From Cephalothrix simula (lineage: Eukaryota > Nemertea > Palaeonemertea > Archinemertea > Cephalotrichidae), in NCBI GenBank assembly GCA_035591015.1, contig JAXIUW010232063.1, forward strand, positions 1-10,198: a stretch of DNA of 10,198 nucleotides, in the 5' to 3' direction. Positions 1 through 7,054 of the stretch are shown piece by piece; position 1 is the first letter of the stretch; the number at the start of each line of letters is the position of its first letter. The position numbers and the translations under genes were made by a program. The notes beneath the pieces are model-generated. The model worked only from the letters and a program-made list of their open reading frames with translations. It did not search any database and had not been told where the DNA came from.

Positions 1-1350
1 ATTACGCGAGTCAATTTATTGCTGCGCGAAGCTCATTAGCATAATTTATGAGCGGAGTGCCTATTAGGTAATAGGCAGTCTAGATCGTATAATTATAAAA
101 TATATGGTGTTTTATGGTGTCTCATTGTTACGCATTTTTTAAAGTGGTCCTACCGAGTTGCATACAATGTACTATGTGACGAAACGACGACAATTGCATT
201 GACGTTTTTGTATGAGAAAAATTCAATTTTCATCGGGTTTTACTGCGACTTATCAAGCTCAACTTTATAATCAAAAATTAAAAAGACATTTTTAGGATGA
301 AAATAATGATTGTATTACATTAATTTTTGGCTCAAGTAGCAATCAAATTTTTTGAAAAATACATCGATACCTTAAACATTCAATATCTAGCATTAATAAT
401 GAAAAATATTATTTTACATACGCACAAATGAACAGTATAATTGAAAATCTGTCTGTAGCCCACCGAAAAAAACTATTCTCAGAAAGAAAATACCCTTGTA
501 CCATGATGTAATGGTAATTGATTTAATAGAAACGATTTTTAAAAATTCTAGTATGACCTCATATTAACGCCGTTTTGCGGCCAAACAGTATGTCGCAATT
601 CAATTTTCTGCGCTAGTTCCATGCATTAAATGTGACGACATGCTTACAGTTTATGACGTCAGACTATTTTAAAGTATTTATTATATGTAATAGTCTTTTT
701 TGGTTAGCCGTGGAGGAGGATTTCCAATTTTATCTGCTATTTGTTTAAAAAGTATAAACTTAATTTTTTAATAAGTGACTCCTTAGGTGCAAGGACAGCA
801 GTTTAAAGCAGGCTGGACAGTTAAAGTTCTACACATATTAAAAATGCATTCTCTATTCATGATTTTATTTTGAATAGACTCTTTATGAATGTGCTAATTT
901 CTAAATTGTATACCCTACTTAGTTTTTTGTTTTAGTTGCTGTAATATCAAAAGCTCATTAATTTCTGTAAAAATAAATTGAAGCCATTTCAGAATAAAAG
1001 TTTTAACGAAAATAAATGGAAAATATTTTATAGAAAATATTACGAGTATATGTTCTACAAACTACGATTTGACCACCAAACTGAGGTACGTGAATTACCA
1101 TATGGTACTGTCACCATAATGGTTTTACTATTAATATGATTTTACTGGTTCACATTGAAAATGAATTATTAAGTACCCAGGTTAGTGGTCACATTATGAA
1201 ATTTCCAGATTTTAATATATTTTATGAAATATCTGTTGCAAACGCATGTAATATAAAAATAACTCAATGACAGTTATAGAAATCCCACTGATTATCTTCT
1301 AAATTTTCATTCATAGCATTTCTCGTTCGTTTCAATACAGACTGAACGCT
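1..1350. other. AT-rich non-coding DNA, no gene seen
   Basis: No open frame with recognisable protein character occurs here on either strand. Only short self-complementary patches are visible: a 12-bp palindrome TACCATATGGTA at 1096-1107, and AATATTTT/AAAATATT arms spaced by four bases around 1023-1042. These are within what AT-rich DNA produces by chance. I cannot assign a function. Confidence 0.6.
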
Positions 1351-2656
1351 TCAAATATTTTCCTTCTGCCATTTCATGATTTGTATCGGGATTTTGTATT
1401 TTTTGCGCATCAAGTCTATATGATTGATCCTGATTATCATCCTTGTCATCCTATCACCTTGAGTTAAGGATGTTGGATGTACATTGATGTTGGATGATTT
1501 CATCGAATCGATATTTTTGGACTCAAGTGTATCGCGAACATAATCCACTAGCCAATAACCGCGCGATCTGCGCCCTGTAGGTAATCAATATTCTTGGCGA
1601 GCTAAGTCAATGACGTGACGTGTCGTCATTCGCGATTTCAACCTTCAAAAAATGTCGGGAGATTGCACCAGACACACTGCACCAGAAATATTGTTGCTGA
1701 CGTTCAATTTAATATTATAAACCTTGATTTTCCCGAGCAAAATTATGAAGCAGAACAAAAATAAAATTTGTCATGCAGGAATTGAAGCGTTTTGGTCTAA
1801 TTTTCACAATTTATTGAACACGTTGCTAATTTCTAGCTCGCTGCTTTAAGCCACACCCTATATTGCCTCCGATTTAATATGACTTTTCTAACCTACAGTT
1901 TTCCCATTTGGCTACAACATTTAGCCGAGGGAAATTTATCGTATATTTGGAAAACTAGTTGGTACCAGTATCGCTTGACAACCAAGGAATAAATTTAGAA
2001 TACTACTAGGACCCCAATCTCCATGGTAACGGTAATGTTAAGCTTACTAAAAGCTTCCTAAATGTCAAAGGATGACTGGTACGGGGATGATGACCACATC
2101 TTGCTGCTCTTTAGTACAAAAAATTAAATTGCATCTATAATTAAAACGCTTCTGGCAAAAAGTACATTACTGTCATGCTGTCGCATTGAAAGTTTAATAA
2201 AGAAATGGTTTTTTTGAATTTTCATAATTAATACCATAATTGTTTTACAAATTTAAGTTGATAGCTTACCAAGAAAAGGTGTTAAATATTATTTAAGCAT
2301 GCACATTAATACACATCTAACAACAATAGTATTTTGTATCTAGTAATGGGTTATTATTATACCTAATCCAGATGTATACTTATCCTTGATACAGGCCTTT
2401 GTAGATGTTGTATGGGCGGATATTTTTCCTTAATGGTCGTCGGTTTAACTACTCCTGAGATTTTCCTTTTCCCATGAAATATCATAAAAGTACACTAATA
2501 TTTACATCTTCAATGCAACACAAAATAAGTTCCATTTTTGTTCCTCTGCCACACACTTAAGAGTTCATAGCGTACACCAATAGATCGTGTAAAAAGCGTG
2601 CTTTTGTTCAAAAACATAGTTCTTCCCATCCACCAAGTTTTATCTTTATATAAACC
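1351..2656. other. AT-rich intergenic DNA with a short direct repeat
   Basis: This is the stretch downstream (3' side) of the minus-strand PLAC8-like gene at 2657-2986. GATGTTGGATG occurs twice in the same orientation, at 1469-1479 and 1486-1496. The 12-mer TGACGTGACGTG at 1611-1622 recurs in inverted orientation at 7551-7562. A 65-codon minus-strand open frame at 1351-1548 has no family resemblance and low-complexity composition, so I do not call it. I found no clear AATAAA on the minus strand just after the gene's stop, so the 3' end of its transcript is not located. Confidence 0.5.
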
Positions 2657-2986
2657 TTATTCTCTGTCTATTGACTGGGTAAAACTTGTATTTTTTACCT
2701 CATTCGCCTCTTGCACAATTGCACACAAAGGACAGAAACAATGCACCAATAAATCCTTTACGAAACTACCTTCTATTCCTTTTTGTTCCCTAATCTTTCC
2801 TCTGATTTTTGCAGGACATACAAAATTAGCGATTGGCACGAAGAAAACCAATCCACATAGGACGCAATCTTCCCCTACGGCCTCAGCATTTTTACCAGCA
2901 ATATAGCACGGTAAAAAGTAGGAAACAATGCACAGTGTGCAATTATTAAAGCATCCACAAAGTCCGTTTTGCCATTCTGCTGCCAT
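2657..2986 (-). CDS. PLAC8/cornifelin-family cysteine-rich protein (upstream paralog)
   Basis: This is a complete 109-aa single-exon frame on the minus strand, ending in TAA. It carries the PLAC8 (Cys-rich, DUF614) layout. An N-terminal W-x2-GLCGCF block (residues 5-13) leads into C16 and C19. A hydrophobic stretch with FLPCY follows at 24-28, then AGKNAEAVGEDC at 30-41. A second hydrophobic segment containing PIANF spans about 42-57, then KIRGKIR at 60-66, GIEG at 70-73, and the closing C-x-C-x2-C-A-x2-QEA at 83-94. Family members are small membrane-associated proteins, and some plant and animal relatives are linked to cell number, metal handling or epithelial biology. No specific role can be given here. 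The usual CPC triplet is LPC in this protein. It has 11 cysteines, fewer than its paralog at 6423-6782, with which it shares 57 of 94 aligned core residues. The start fits because the first residues align with the paralog, and AAAATGG is a good animal initiation context. No splice acceptor is obvious immediately upstream. Confidence 0.88.
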   Translation of the reverse strand: MAAEWQNGLCGCFNNCTLCIVSYFLPCYIAGKNAEAVGEDCVLCGLVFFVPIANFVCPAKIRGKIREQKGIEGSFVKDLLVHCFCPLCAIVQEANEVKNTSFTQSIDRE

Positions 2987-3341
2987 TTTTGATAAAAACC
3001 TTTATGATTTATTATTCCAAGCAAATGTTAAGTTTTTAAGCTCTTCACGAAGTTGCGGCTTAGCTATGAATTGTCGCACTGGTAACGATGCAATTTTCCA
3101 ATTAACATAAATTCATAGATTCATGTTCGCGAAAGCCGCGGACACCAGATGGCAGATCTTCATGACGGTTGTTTTGAATAAGAATTTATACTGTTTCTAG
3201 GATTCGTATCGAAAATTTTGGAAAGGGCATGAAAAGTCGGGAAGAATGCAGCACCTTATCAGTTTATGGGATGGGGAATCGGCCATAATTTGATTTAACA
3301 TATAATTTAAACTACAATGTATAACTTATTGTGAAAACAAC
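2987..3341. other. 5' flank of the first PLAC8-like gene
   Basis: This lies upstream of the minus-strand gene ending at 2986, so it should contain its 5' UTR and possibly its promoter. No TATA box or clear splice acceptor could be fixed. A slightly CpG-rich patch, TTCGCGAAAGCCGCGG, occurs at 3126-3141, followed directly by a CTCF-like motif. A forward open frame at 2928-3110 overlaps the gene antisense and is not considered coding. Confidence 0.4.
3142..3155 (+). promoter_or_regulatory. CTCF-like core motif
   Basis: ACACCAGATGGCAG matches 13 of 14 positions of the animal CTCF core consensus CCASYAGRKGGCRS; only the first C is replaced, by A. It lies about 155 bp upstream of the start codon of the PLAC8-like gene. 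A single match of this quality can arise by chance, and CTCF is confined to bilaterian animals, so the call is tentative. Confidence 0.2.
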
Positions 3342-3525
3342 CACTGTGGTTAAGCTATATGGTAGCTAACAATCAATGCCGGGATATTCCCTATTCCCAA
3401 GGCTAACCGGGAACTGTATTGATAATTTATAGATCGATACAGTTCCCGGTTAGCCTTGATGTATTATATAGAATAGGGAATATCCCGGCATTGATTGTTA
3501 GCTACCATATAGCTTAACCACAGTG
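3342..3525. repeat. 184-bp hairpin with perfect 55-bp outer stem
   Basis: Positions 3342-3396 are the exact reverse complement of 3471-3525 (55/55). An inner stem follows: 3399-3419 pairs perfectly with 3437-3457 (21/21), and after one mismatch GAT 3421-3423 pairs with ATC 3433-3435, leaving a loop of about 9 nt. The stems are separated by an asymmetric bulge, 2 nt on the left (3397-3398) and 13 nt on the right (3458-3470). Both outer ends read inward as CACTGTGG, which fits the CACWRTG pattern of Transib/RAG-type termini. The 5 bases flanking each side are ACAAC and ACAAA, a 4/5 match. A foldback MITE is likely; a recent inverted duplication is the alternative. It would form long dsRNA if transcribed. 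Confidence 0.85.
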
Positions 3526-3585
3526 ACAAATACTTTAATTTTCTCATGATTTTTAAAATTTGAGTCACTAATTGTTTTCAAAAAC

Positions 3586-3632
3586 AGTTAGATGGACGCT
3601 TGAGCTTTTTTCAAAAAAACGTCCATCTAACT
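3586..3632. repeat. Small 13-bp inverted repeat (hairpin)
   Basis: AGTTAGATGGACG at 3586-3598 is matched exactly by its reverse complement at 3620-3632. The 21-nt spacer contains a T6 run facing an A7 run, which could extend the stem. It lies 60 bp beyond the large hairpin at 3342-3525 but shares no arm sequence with it. It could be the remnant of a separate foldback element. Confidence 0.65.
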
Positions 3633-4181
3633 TTGTAATAGATAGTGATAGATATTTGCTATATTTATTGGGTTTACCTGAAGGTTTGGATTTATAATAG
3701 GAGTATACATGTAAATGGATTTTCGGGCCTCACCCCTCTTACCACATCAGCGTCTTTGAATAATTACTGATCATTACTCACTCCTTAGATTATCGTATTA
3801 GCTTGGTATCCTAAGTTATATACTTTTCATGTAATGCAGTTCTTTTTGAATGTGATTTGGTCACTGGGGTCTTGTTTTTCCTCACCGCACAAGGGCCACC
3901 AAACCAAGATAAGCATGCAATAAAAGCTTCTCAGTTGAATATATACACAAAAATGCATGGATTGGACGTCGGAAATGAGGTAAAAAATGCCCTCCGTGAT
4001 TTTCTGAAAAGCTGGGGCCTAAACCAAAAATGTATCCTCTTATCAGAAAACTTTCGGCGGACCTTTCCGCGCACCAAATCAAGTGAATGCATGCCCTATC
4101 ACCAACTAAAGGTCTTTTCTACATGTACGTACAATCATAACTAAGTTTAGTTTTTATGATATCAATGAAGATATGAGGTAG
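3633..4181. other. Intergenic DNA with a less AT-rich block
   Basis: Roughly 3860-4100 is less AT-rich than its surroundings and is open on both strands (95 codons forward at 3857-4144, 66 codons reverse at 3882-4082). Neither translation resembles a family I know, and neither shows domain motifs, a signal peptide or convincing exon borders. The block could be a decayed repeat or an unrecognised exon. I leave it uncalled. Confidence 0.4.
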
Positions 4182-4497
4182 AAATATCCAATATTGAGTA
4201 CTTTTTGAATTTTTTCGTCGAAATTCCATCAGCATTAAAATTGAAGGGAACATTATAAAAATCGATAAAAAATAGAAAATTCGACTTTTGGAGAAAAATA
4301 TTAGCTCTGTTTTTCTTATTTTCGTCTACATTTTTGAGCTGGAGTACCGGGCCTAGGTATAGCTGTTATCGAAATTCTAAAGTCCAAAAATGTGATTTTG
4401 GAAGGACGTTCATTAGTATGGGTTTTGTGCAAGTTAGTAGAATTTTGACGATTTTTTTTTCTTCAAAAATTCATAGATCGCTGAATATTGGATATTT
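4182..4497. mobile_element. MITE-like element with imperfect terminal inverted repeats
   Basis: The left end AAATATCCAATATT (4182-4195) is repeated exactly in inverted orientation at 4484-4497. Complementarity continues imperfectly inward: TGAATTTTT appears in both arms, followed by CGTCGAAATTC on the left and CGTCAAAATTC on the right complement. This gives an arm of about 45-60 bp with indels. The interior (about 200 bp) has no open frame. The outside flanks share nothing, which supports the ends, but I see no target-site duplication. The superfamily is undetermined. The element looks older than the hairpin at 3342-3525 because its arms have diverged. Confidence 0.6.
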
Positions 4498-4953
4498 TTG
4501 ATTCCTTAATCTAAGAATTGAGTAGTGCTGAATTGTCAGTGTGGAAAGCTTCTGCACGATGGGATGCATTTTTTTATACAACCTGTATATTCTAAATCCT
4601 TGTGGAAAACCTTGACCAACGTTTATTTTTTGAAAGCGTTGTGCCGCCCTGTTGCCGCCCCGCCCCAAAATTTGCGTTTTTTTAAATCATGAAACTTATT
4701 TCTGATCCAAGCTTTAGGCGGCCAAAAATCAATTTCTGAATTTAAAAATTTCACAAAATTTTTTGAAAAAGTATACTTATTTTCGCCCCGACCCGGTACC
4801 AGGGCTACGCAACCATTCGAAAATAAATATTGAGGGTTTTCCAAGTATTAGTTTGTACAAAGATCAAGGGCGGAGGCTCCTGCTTTCCAGAAAACTGCGG
4901 GGGCTTTTTGGCCCACAGTATCTATCCATTTGTGTATATGTACTAGTTACTTT
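4498..4953. other. Intergenic DNA with GC-richer patches, no gene called
   Basis: Two less AT-rich patches occur, around 4640-4672 (CCGCCC-rich) and 4785-4815 (CGCCCCGACCCGGTACCAGG). Open frames cross here on both strands (4471-4668 and 4623-4844 minus, 4763-5080 plus). They have no recognisable motifs, and the plus frame runs into the transposon at 5026. The patches may be pieces of an old repeat, but only comparison with other genomic copies would show it. Confidence 0.35.
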
Positions 4954-5017
4954 GAAGGAGCTATTTTGGTGGGAAATCTGTGTACCCAGATTAGATTATG
5001 TCAATTGTATCAGAATA

Positions 5018-5025
5018 CGTTTTAA
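5018..5025. repeat. Target-site duplication, left copy
   Basis: CGTTTTAA here is repeated exactly at 5199-5206, directly abutting both ends of the element at 5026-5198. In the paralogous empty site of copy 2 the same octamer occurs only once, at 5901-5908, with matching sequence on both sides. Confidence 0.88.
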
Positions 5026-5198
5026 CGAGGGGTCGGACACCAAAAAGATCCGGTACAAAATTCAGAAAAAAAAATCGTAATCCGAAAAAATAATTCGGAA
5101 AAAATCCACAATCCGAAAAAAAATCCCCAAAAAAGCCGCAATCCGAAAAAAATCCGGAAAAAATCCAGTACAAAATTTGCCGGGTGTCCGACCCCTCG
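5026..5198. mobile_element. hAT-like MITE, 173 bp, 16-bp perfect TIRs
   Basis: The ends are CGAGGGGTCGGACACC (5026-5041) and its exact reverse complement (5183-5198). The 8-bp duplication CGTTTTAA abuts both sides, and the uninterrupted site survives in a paralogous repeat at 5901-5908. An 8-bp duplication together with AGGGGTCGG-like termini suggests the hAT superfamily; P and Merlin elements can also give 8 bp. Inside, ATCCGGTACAAAATT (5048-5062) recurs as ATCCAGTACAAAATT (5163-5177). Between them lies a run of degenerate short repeats built on AATCCGAAAAAA. The element has no coding capacity and must be mobilised in trans. Phe/Gly-rich open frames crossing it on the minus strand are translations of these repeats. 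Confidence 0.88.
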
Positions 5199-5206
5199 CG
5201 TTTTAA
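5199..5206. repeat. Target-site duplication, right copy
   Basis: CGTTTTAA directly follows the right TIR of the MITE at 5026-5198 and is identical to the left copy at 5018-5025. Confidence 0.88.
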
Positions 5207-5371
5207 GATTATTTTTACCATTTCCAAAGTATAAATATATTCTTTCATTAATATTTAAATAGACCGTTGTTAACAAGCTGAAAACACTGCGAATTTGAAA
5301 GTATAGTTGTTATGCTTGCGTCATTGGTGCTGCTCCCGCTAAACTTGGATTCCCGCCAATATAGCTCATTT

Positions 5372-5830
5372 GAGTTCCGCTGCTACTTAACATACTACTT
5401 TGTCATGTTTATACCAGGAATGAATACAATAGCAAAAAAATTTAAATTTTAACTATTTGGGCAGTCCTATGATAGGAAATTAAACTAAAACTAATCGGCC
5501 TTTTCCTTTAAAAGAAAATTTAAAAGCGACACCGCGTGTTCTCAACTCTGGTTGGATTATTTCTAGTATGTAAAAAATGTTTAAATTCTTTGGATATTTT
5601 GTGGACTTCTTATTTCTTTGCTTTAACACCTAATAAGAATGCATGAAAATAATAGGCATCGCTTAGGTCTTTTATGTTTCGACCGAACAAGAAATAGAAT
5701 TGCTTCGGGATTGTTCGCCTACCCTCAACACGATTATATCACTGTTGAATGCGCGCCCGAAACATTGCAGTTGCACCTGCATATATGCGTTCTTTTCATG
5801 CATTCTTGATATTAACAATATGATATATTT
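5372..5830. other. Spacer between the two TIR-element copies, no gene seen
   Basis: The sequence is AT-rich, without a plausible reading frame, RNA gene or clear repeat. A short GC-richer patch (TGCGCGCCCGAAACATTGCAG) sits around 5749-5769. Confidence 0.5.
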
Positions 5831-6051
5831 AAAGGAGCTATATTGACGGAAAATCTGGGTACCTTGATTACCGCTAACGTCAATTTATATTGTCAAAATA
5901 CGTTTTAAGATGTATTATCTTTAACAATTGGCAAAGAACAACAATCTTCTTTCATTCATATTTAAATAGACTGTTATAACAAGTTGAAAACAATGCGTAG
6001 TTAGGAAATATAATCACGCGAAATTTGGATTCTCGCCAATATAGCTCCTTT
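5831..6051. mobile_element. TIR element, copy 2 (holds the empty site)
   Basis: It starts AAAGGAGCTATATTG (5831-5845) and ends with the exact reverse complement of that 15-mer (6037-6051). Partial complementarity continues inward. The 221-bp length and the lack of an open frame mark a MITE. It is a diverged sister of copy 1 at 4954-5371, in the same orientation, about 460 bp downstream. It keeps the uninterrupted AATACGTTTTAAGAT tract (octamer at 5901-5908) where copy 1 carries the nested insertion. No clear target-site duplication flanks it. Confidence 0.78.
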
Positions 6052-6422
6052 CTCCCATTAAGTAAATAAAAATCAATTATATCAAATATATAATACCTTA
6101 TAATGCCATATGTATAGATACAATTTTATGTACATGTACATGTTTGAAAAATCACATTTCGTCGCATTAACAATTAATGGTCATTAAACATCAATTCAAA
6201 TGAAAATATCACAAAGCGCTTTGTAAAAAAAAGATGTTCGTCACTATTCGTATTTTAATTCATTATAAAATATATGATAAAAGTCTTAAGATTTAAAAAA
6301 TATTCATATTTTGAACAATATTTTTGCAAATCTTATCTTAAAATCATTATCATAATCAGGCATCTTTGATCTAAATTTGTTGCATGATAAAATTGATAAA
6401 TAAAAGTTTAAAATGTTTATTT
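6052..6422. other. 3' flank of the second PLAC8-like gene
   Basis: This should include the 3' UTR of the minus-strand gene whose stop is at 6423-6425. On the minus strand an AATAAA occurs at 6416-6421, almost touching the stop codon. That is unusually close for the working poly(A) signal. An ATTAAA variant lies further downstream, near 6254-6260. No other gene is visible. Confidence 0.45.
6416..6421 (-). promoter_or_regulatory. Candidate AATAAA poly(A) signal near the stop codon
   Basis: On the minus strand the gene ends TAG-AAATAAAC, so the hexamer begins two bases after the stop codon. If used, the 3' UTR would be only about 20-30 nt. AT-rich DNA produces this hexamer often, so use is uncertain. 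Confidence 0.3.
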
Positions 6423-6782
6423 CTATTCTCTAGCCATGGATTCTCCACCGCCTTCTTTGGGTGCAAGAGAATCGACTTCCTGTGCTTCTTGAGCCAGTGC
6501 ACAGGGTGTGCAAAAGATGTGGCATAAGATGTCATTACAGTCCGTTCCTTGGATATCTTTTGTGGCTCTTATTTTTCCTCGAATTTTTCCTCCGCAAATA
6601 AAGTTTGCTATTGGTAACATGGAAAAACAGCCGTGTTTGCAACAGTCTTCACCTACAGCTTCTGCATTTTTACCTGCTACGTAGCATGGTACGAAATAAG
6701 TGCATGCACAAACTTTGCAGTTGCCAAAACATCCACAAAGACCATGGGACCATTCATTGCCGCCGCCTCCTTCTTCACCCAT
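6423..6782 (-). CDS. PLAC8/cornifelin-family cysteine-rich protein (second paralog)
   Basis: This is a complete 119-aa frame on the minus strand, ending in TAG, with the whole PLAC8 domain in one exon. In order it has a Gly-rich N-terminus (residues 2-8), W11-x2-GLCGCF (14-19), C22/C25/C27, YFVPCY (29-34), AGKNAEAVGEDCC (36-48), PIANF (57-61), KIRGKIR (66-72), I77-Q-G79, D84, then C91-x2-C94-A-x2-QEA and a Gly/Glu-rich tail. It has 14 cysteines. The two hydrophobic, cysteine-rich stretches at about 22-36 and 47-65 are the likely membrane-associated parts. The family's usual CPC motif reads VPC, as it reads LPC in the paralog at 2657-2986. The start sits in a good context (ACCAACATGG), 19 bases inside a likely 3' splice site, so an upstream non-coding exon is expected. 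The family assignment is secure from the motif order; the biological role is unknown. The frame appears intact and under constraint. Confidence 0.92.
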   Translation of the reverse strand: MGEEGGGGNEWSHGLCGCFGNCKVCACTYFVPCYVAGKNAEAVGEDCCKHGCFSMLPIANFICGGKIRGKIRATKDIQGTDCNDILCHIFCTPCALAQEAQEVDSLAPKEGGGESMARE

Positions 6783-6800
6783 GTTGGTAATTTATTCTAA

Positions 6801-6813
6801 TCTGAAAGAACAA
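6801..6813 (-). other. Probable 3' splice site of a 5'-UTR intron
   Basis: Read on the minus strand, the sequence just upstream of the second PLAC8-like gene is TTTGTTCTTTCAG, followed by ATTAGAATAAATTACCAAC and the ATG. The pyrimidine tract ending in CAG is a textbook acceptor. The exon would begin at 6801. The matching donor and first exon could not be identified; they may lie within or beyond the window. Confidence 0.6.
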
Positions 6814-7054
6814 AATGGAAACAGGTCTGGTAAAAGATATTAATTTTTCTTTATTTTTGTCCAATTCCGACGAAACCATAATTTACTATAATACTAGATA
6901 GTTGATGGAATAGGAATTCCATCCTGGACGGAGCGTAGCGCGAGTCACAATAAAATCCGTGGTTAAAACCAAGGGCTATAGTGTTGGTTCTGTTGCACTA
7001 CAGATTGAACAATACACTATTCATATGCCTGGTAACATTCCATAAGTTAGAGTT
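6814..7054. other. Upstream flank of the second PLAC8-like gene
   Basis: If the splice acceptor at 6802-6803 is real, this is intron and possibly promoter of the minus-strand gene. It contains GGAATTCC (6913-6920) inside an imperfect palindrome and a short GC-richer phrase GGACGGAGCGTAGCGCGAGTC around 6928-6948. No gene is seen. Confidence 0.35.

Larger units (their letters stand above)
4954..5371. mobile_element. TIR element, copy 1 (interrupted by a nested MITE)
   Basis: This copy begins GAAGGAGCTATTTTGG and ends CCAATATAGCTCATTT, so its termini are inverted repeats of each other with a few mismatches. It aligns almost end to end with copy 2 at 5831-6051, including the shared tracts AATACGTTTTAAGAT and ATATTTAAATAGAC. 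Removing the 173-bp insert at 5026-5198 and one 8-bp duplication leaves about 237 bp, close to the 221 bp of copy 2. The extra length lies mostly near 5305-5340. There is no coding capacity, so it is non-autonomous. I could not establish a target-site duplication of its own. Confidence 0.75.

Noticed and set aside
2657-2986. The first PLAC8-like gene as a processed retrocopy of the second
   Set aside because: There is no poly(A) tract after it and no flanking direct repeats were seen. Protein identity of only about 61 percent with an intact frame fits an older functional duplicate better.
2598-3110. Forward-strand open frames overlapping the first PLAC8-like gene
   Set aside because: They lie antisense to a gene with full family motifs and have no motifs of their own, so they are shadows of the real frame.
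3342-3525. Pre-miRNA interpretation of the large hairpin
   Set aside because: The outer stem is a perfect 55 bp with no miRNA-like mismatches, followed by a large bulge. That is longer and more regular than an animal pre-miRNA; a foldback element or endo-siRNA source fits better.
3857-4144. 95-codon forward frame and its antisense partner at 3882-4082
   Set aside because: Neither translation has recognisable domains, and simultaneous openness on both strands reflects local base composition. It may be an old repeat but is not supported as a gene.
4471-5080. Chain of open frames on both strands (4471-4668, 4623-4844 minus; 4763-5080 plus)
   Set aside because: They overlap each other and cross transposon boundaries; no motif, splice structure or codon signal supports any of them.
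5041-5183. Possible CRISPR-like or satellite array
   Set aside because: The short repeats are irregular, A-rich and lie within a bounded TIR element. There is no uniform repeat-spacer periodicity, and the context is eukaryotic.
4991-5276. Two overlapping minus-strand open frames rich in Phe, Gly and Asp repeats
   Set aside because: They run through the hAT-like MITE and simply translate its AATCCGAAAAAA-type repeats. The protein-level repetition comes from the DNA repeat.
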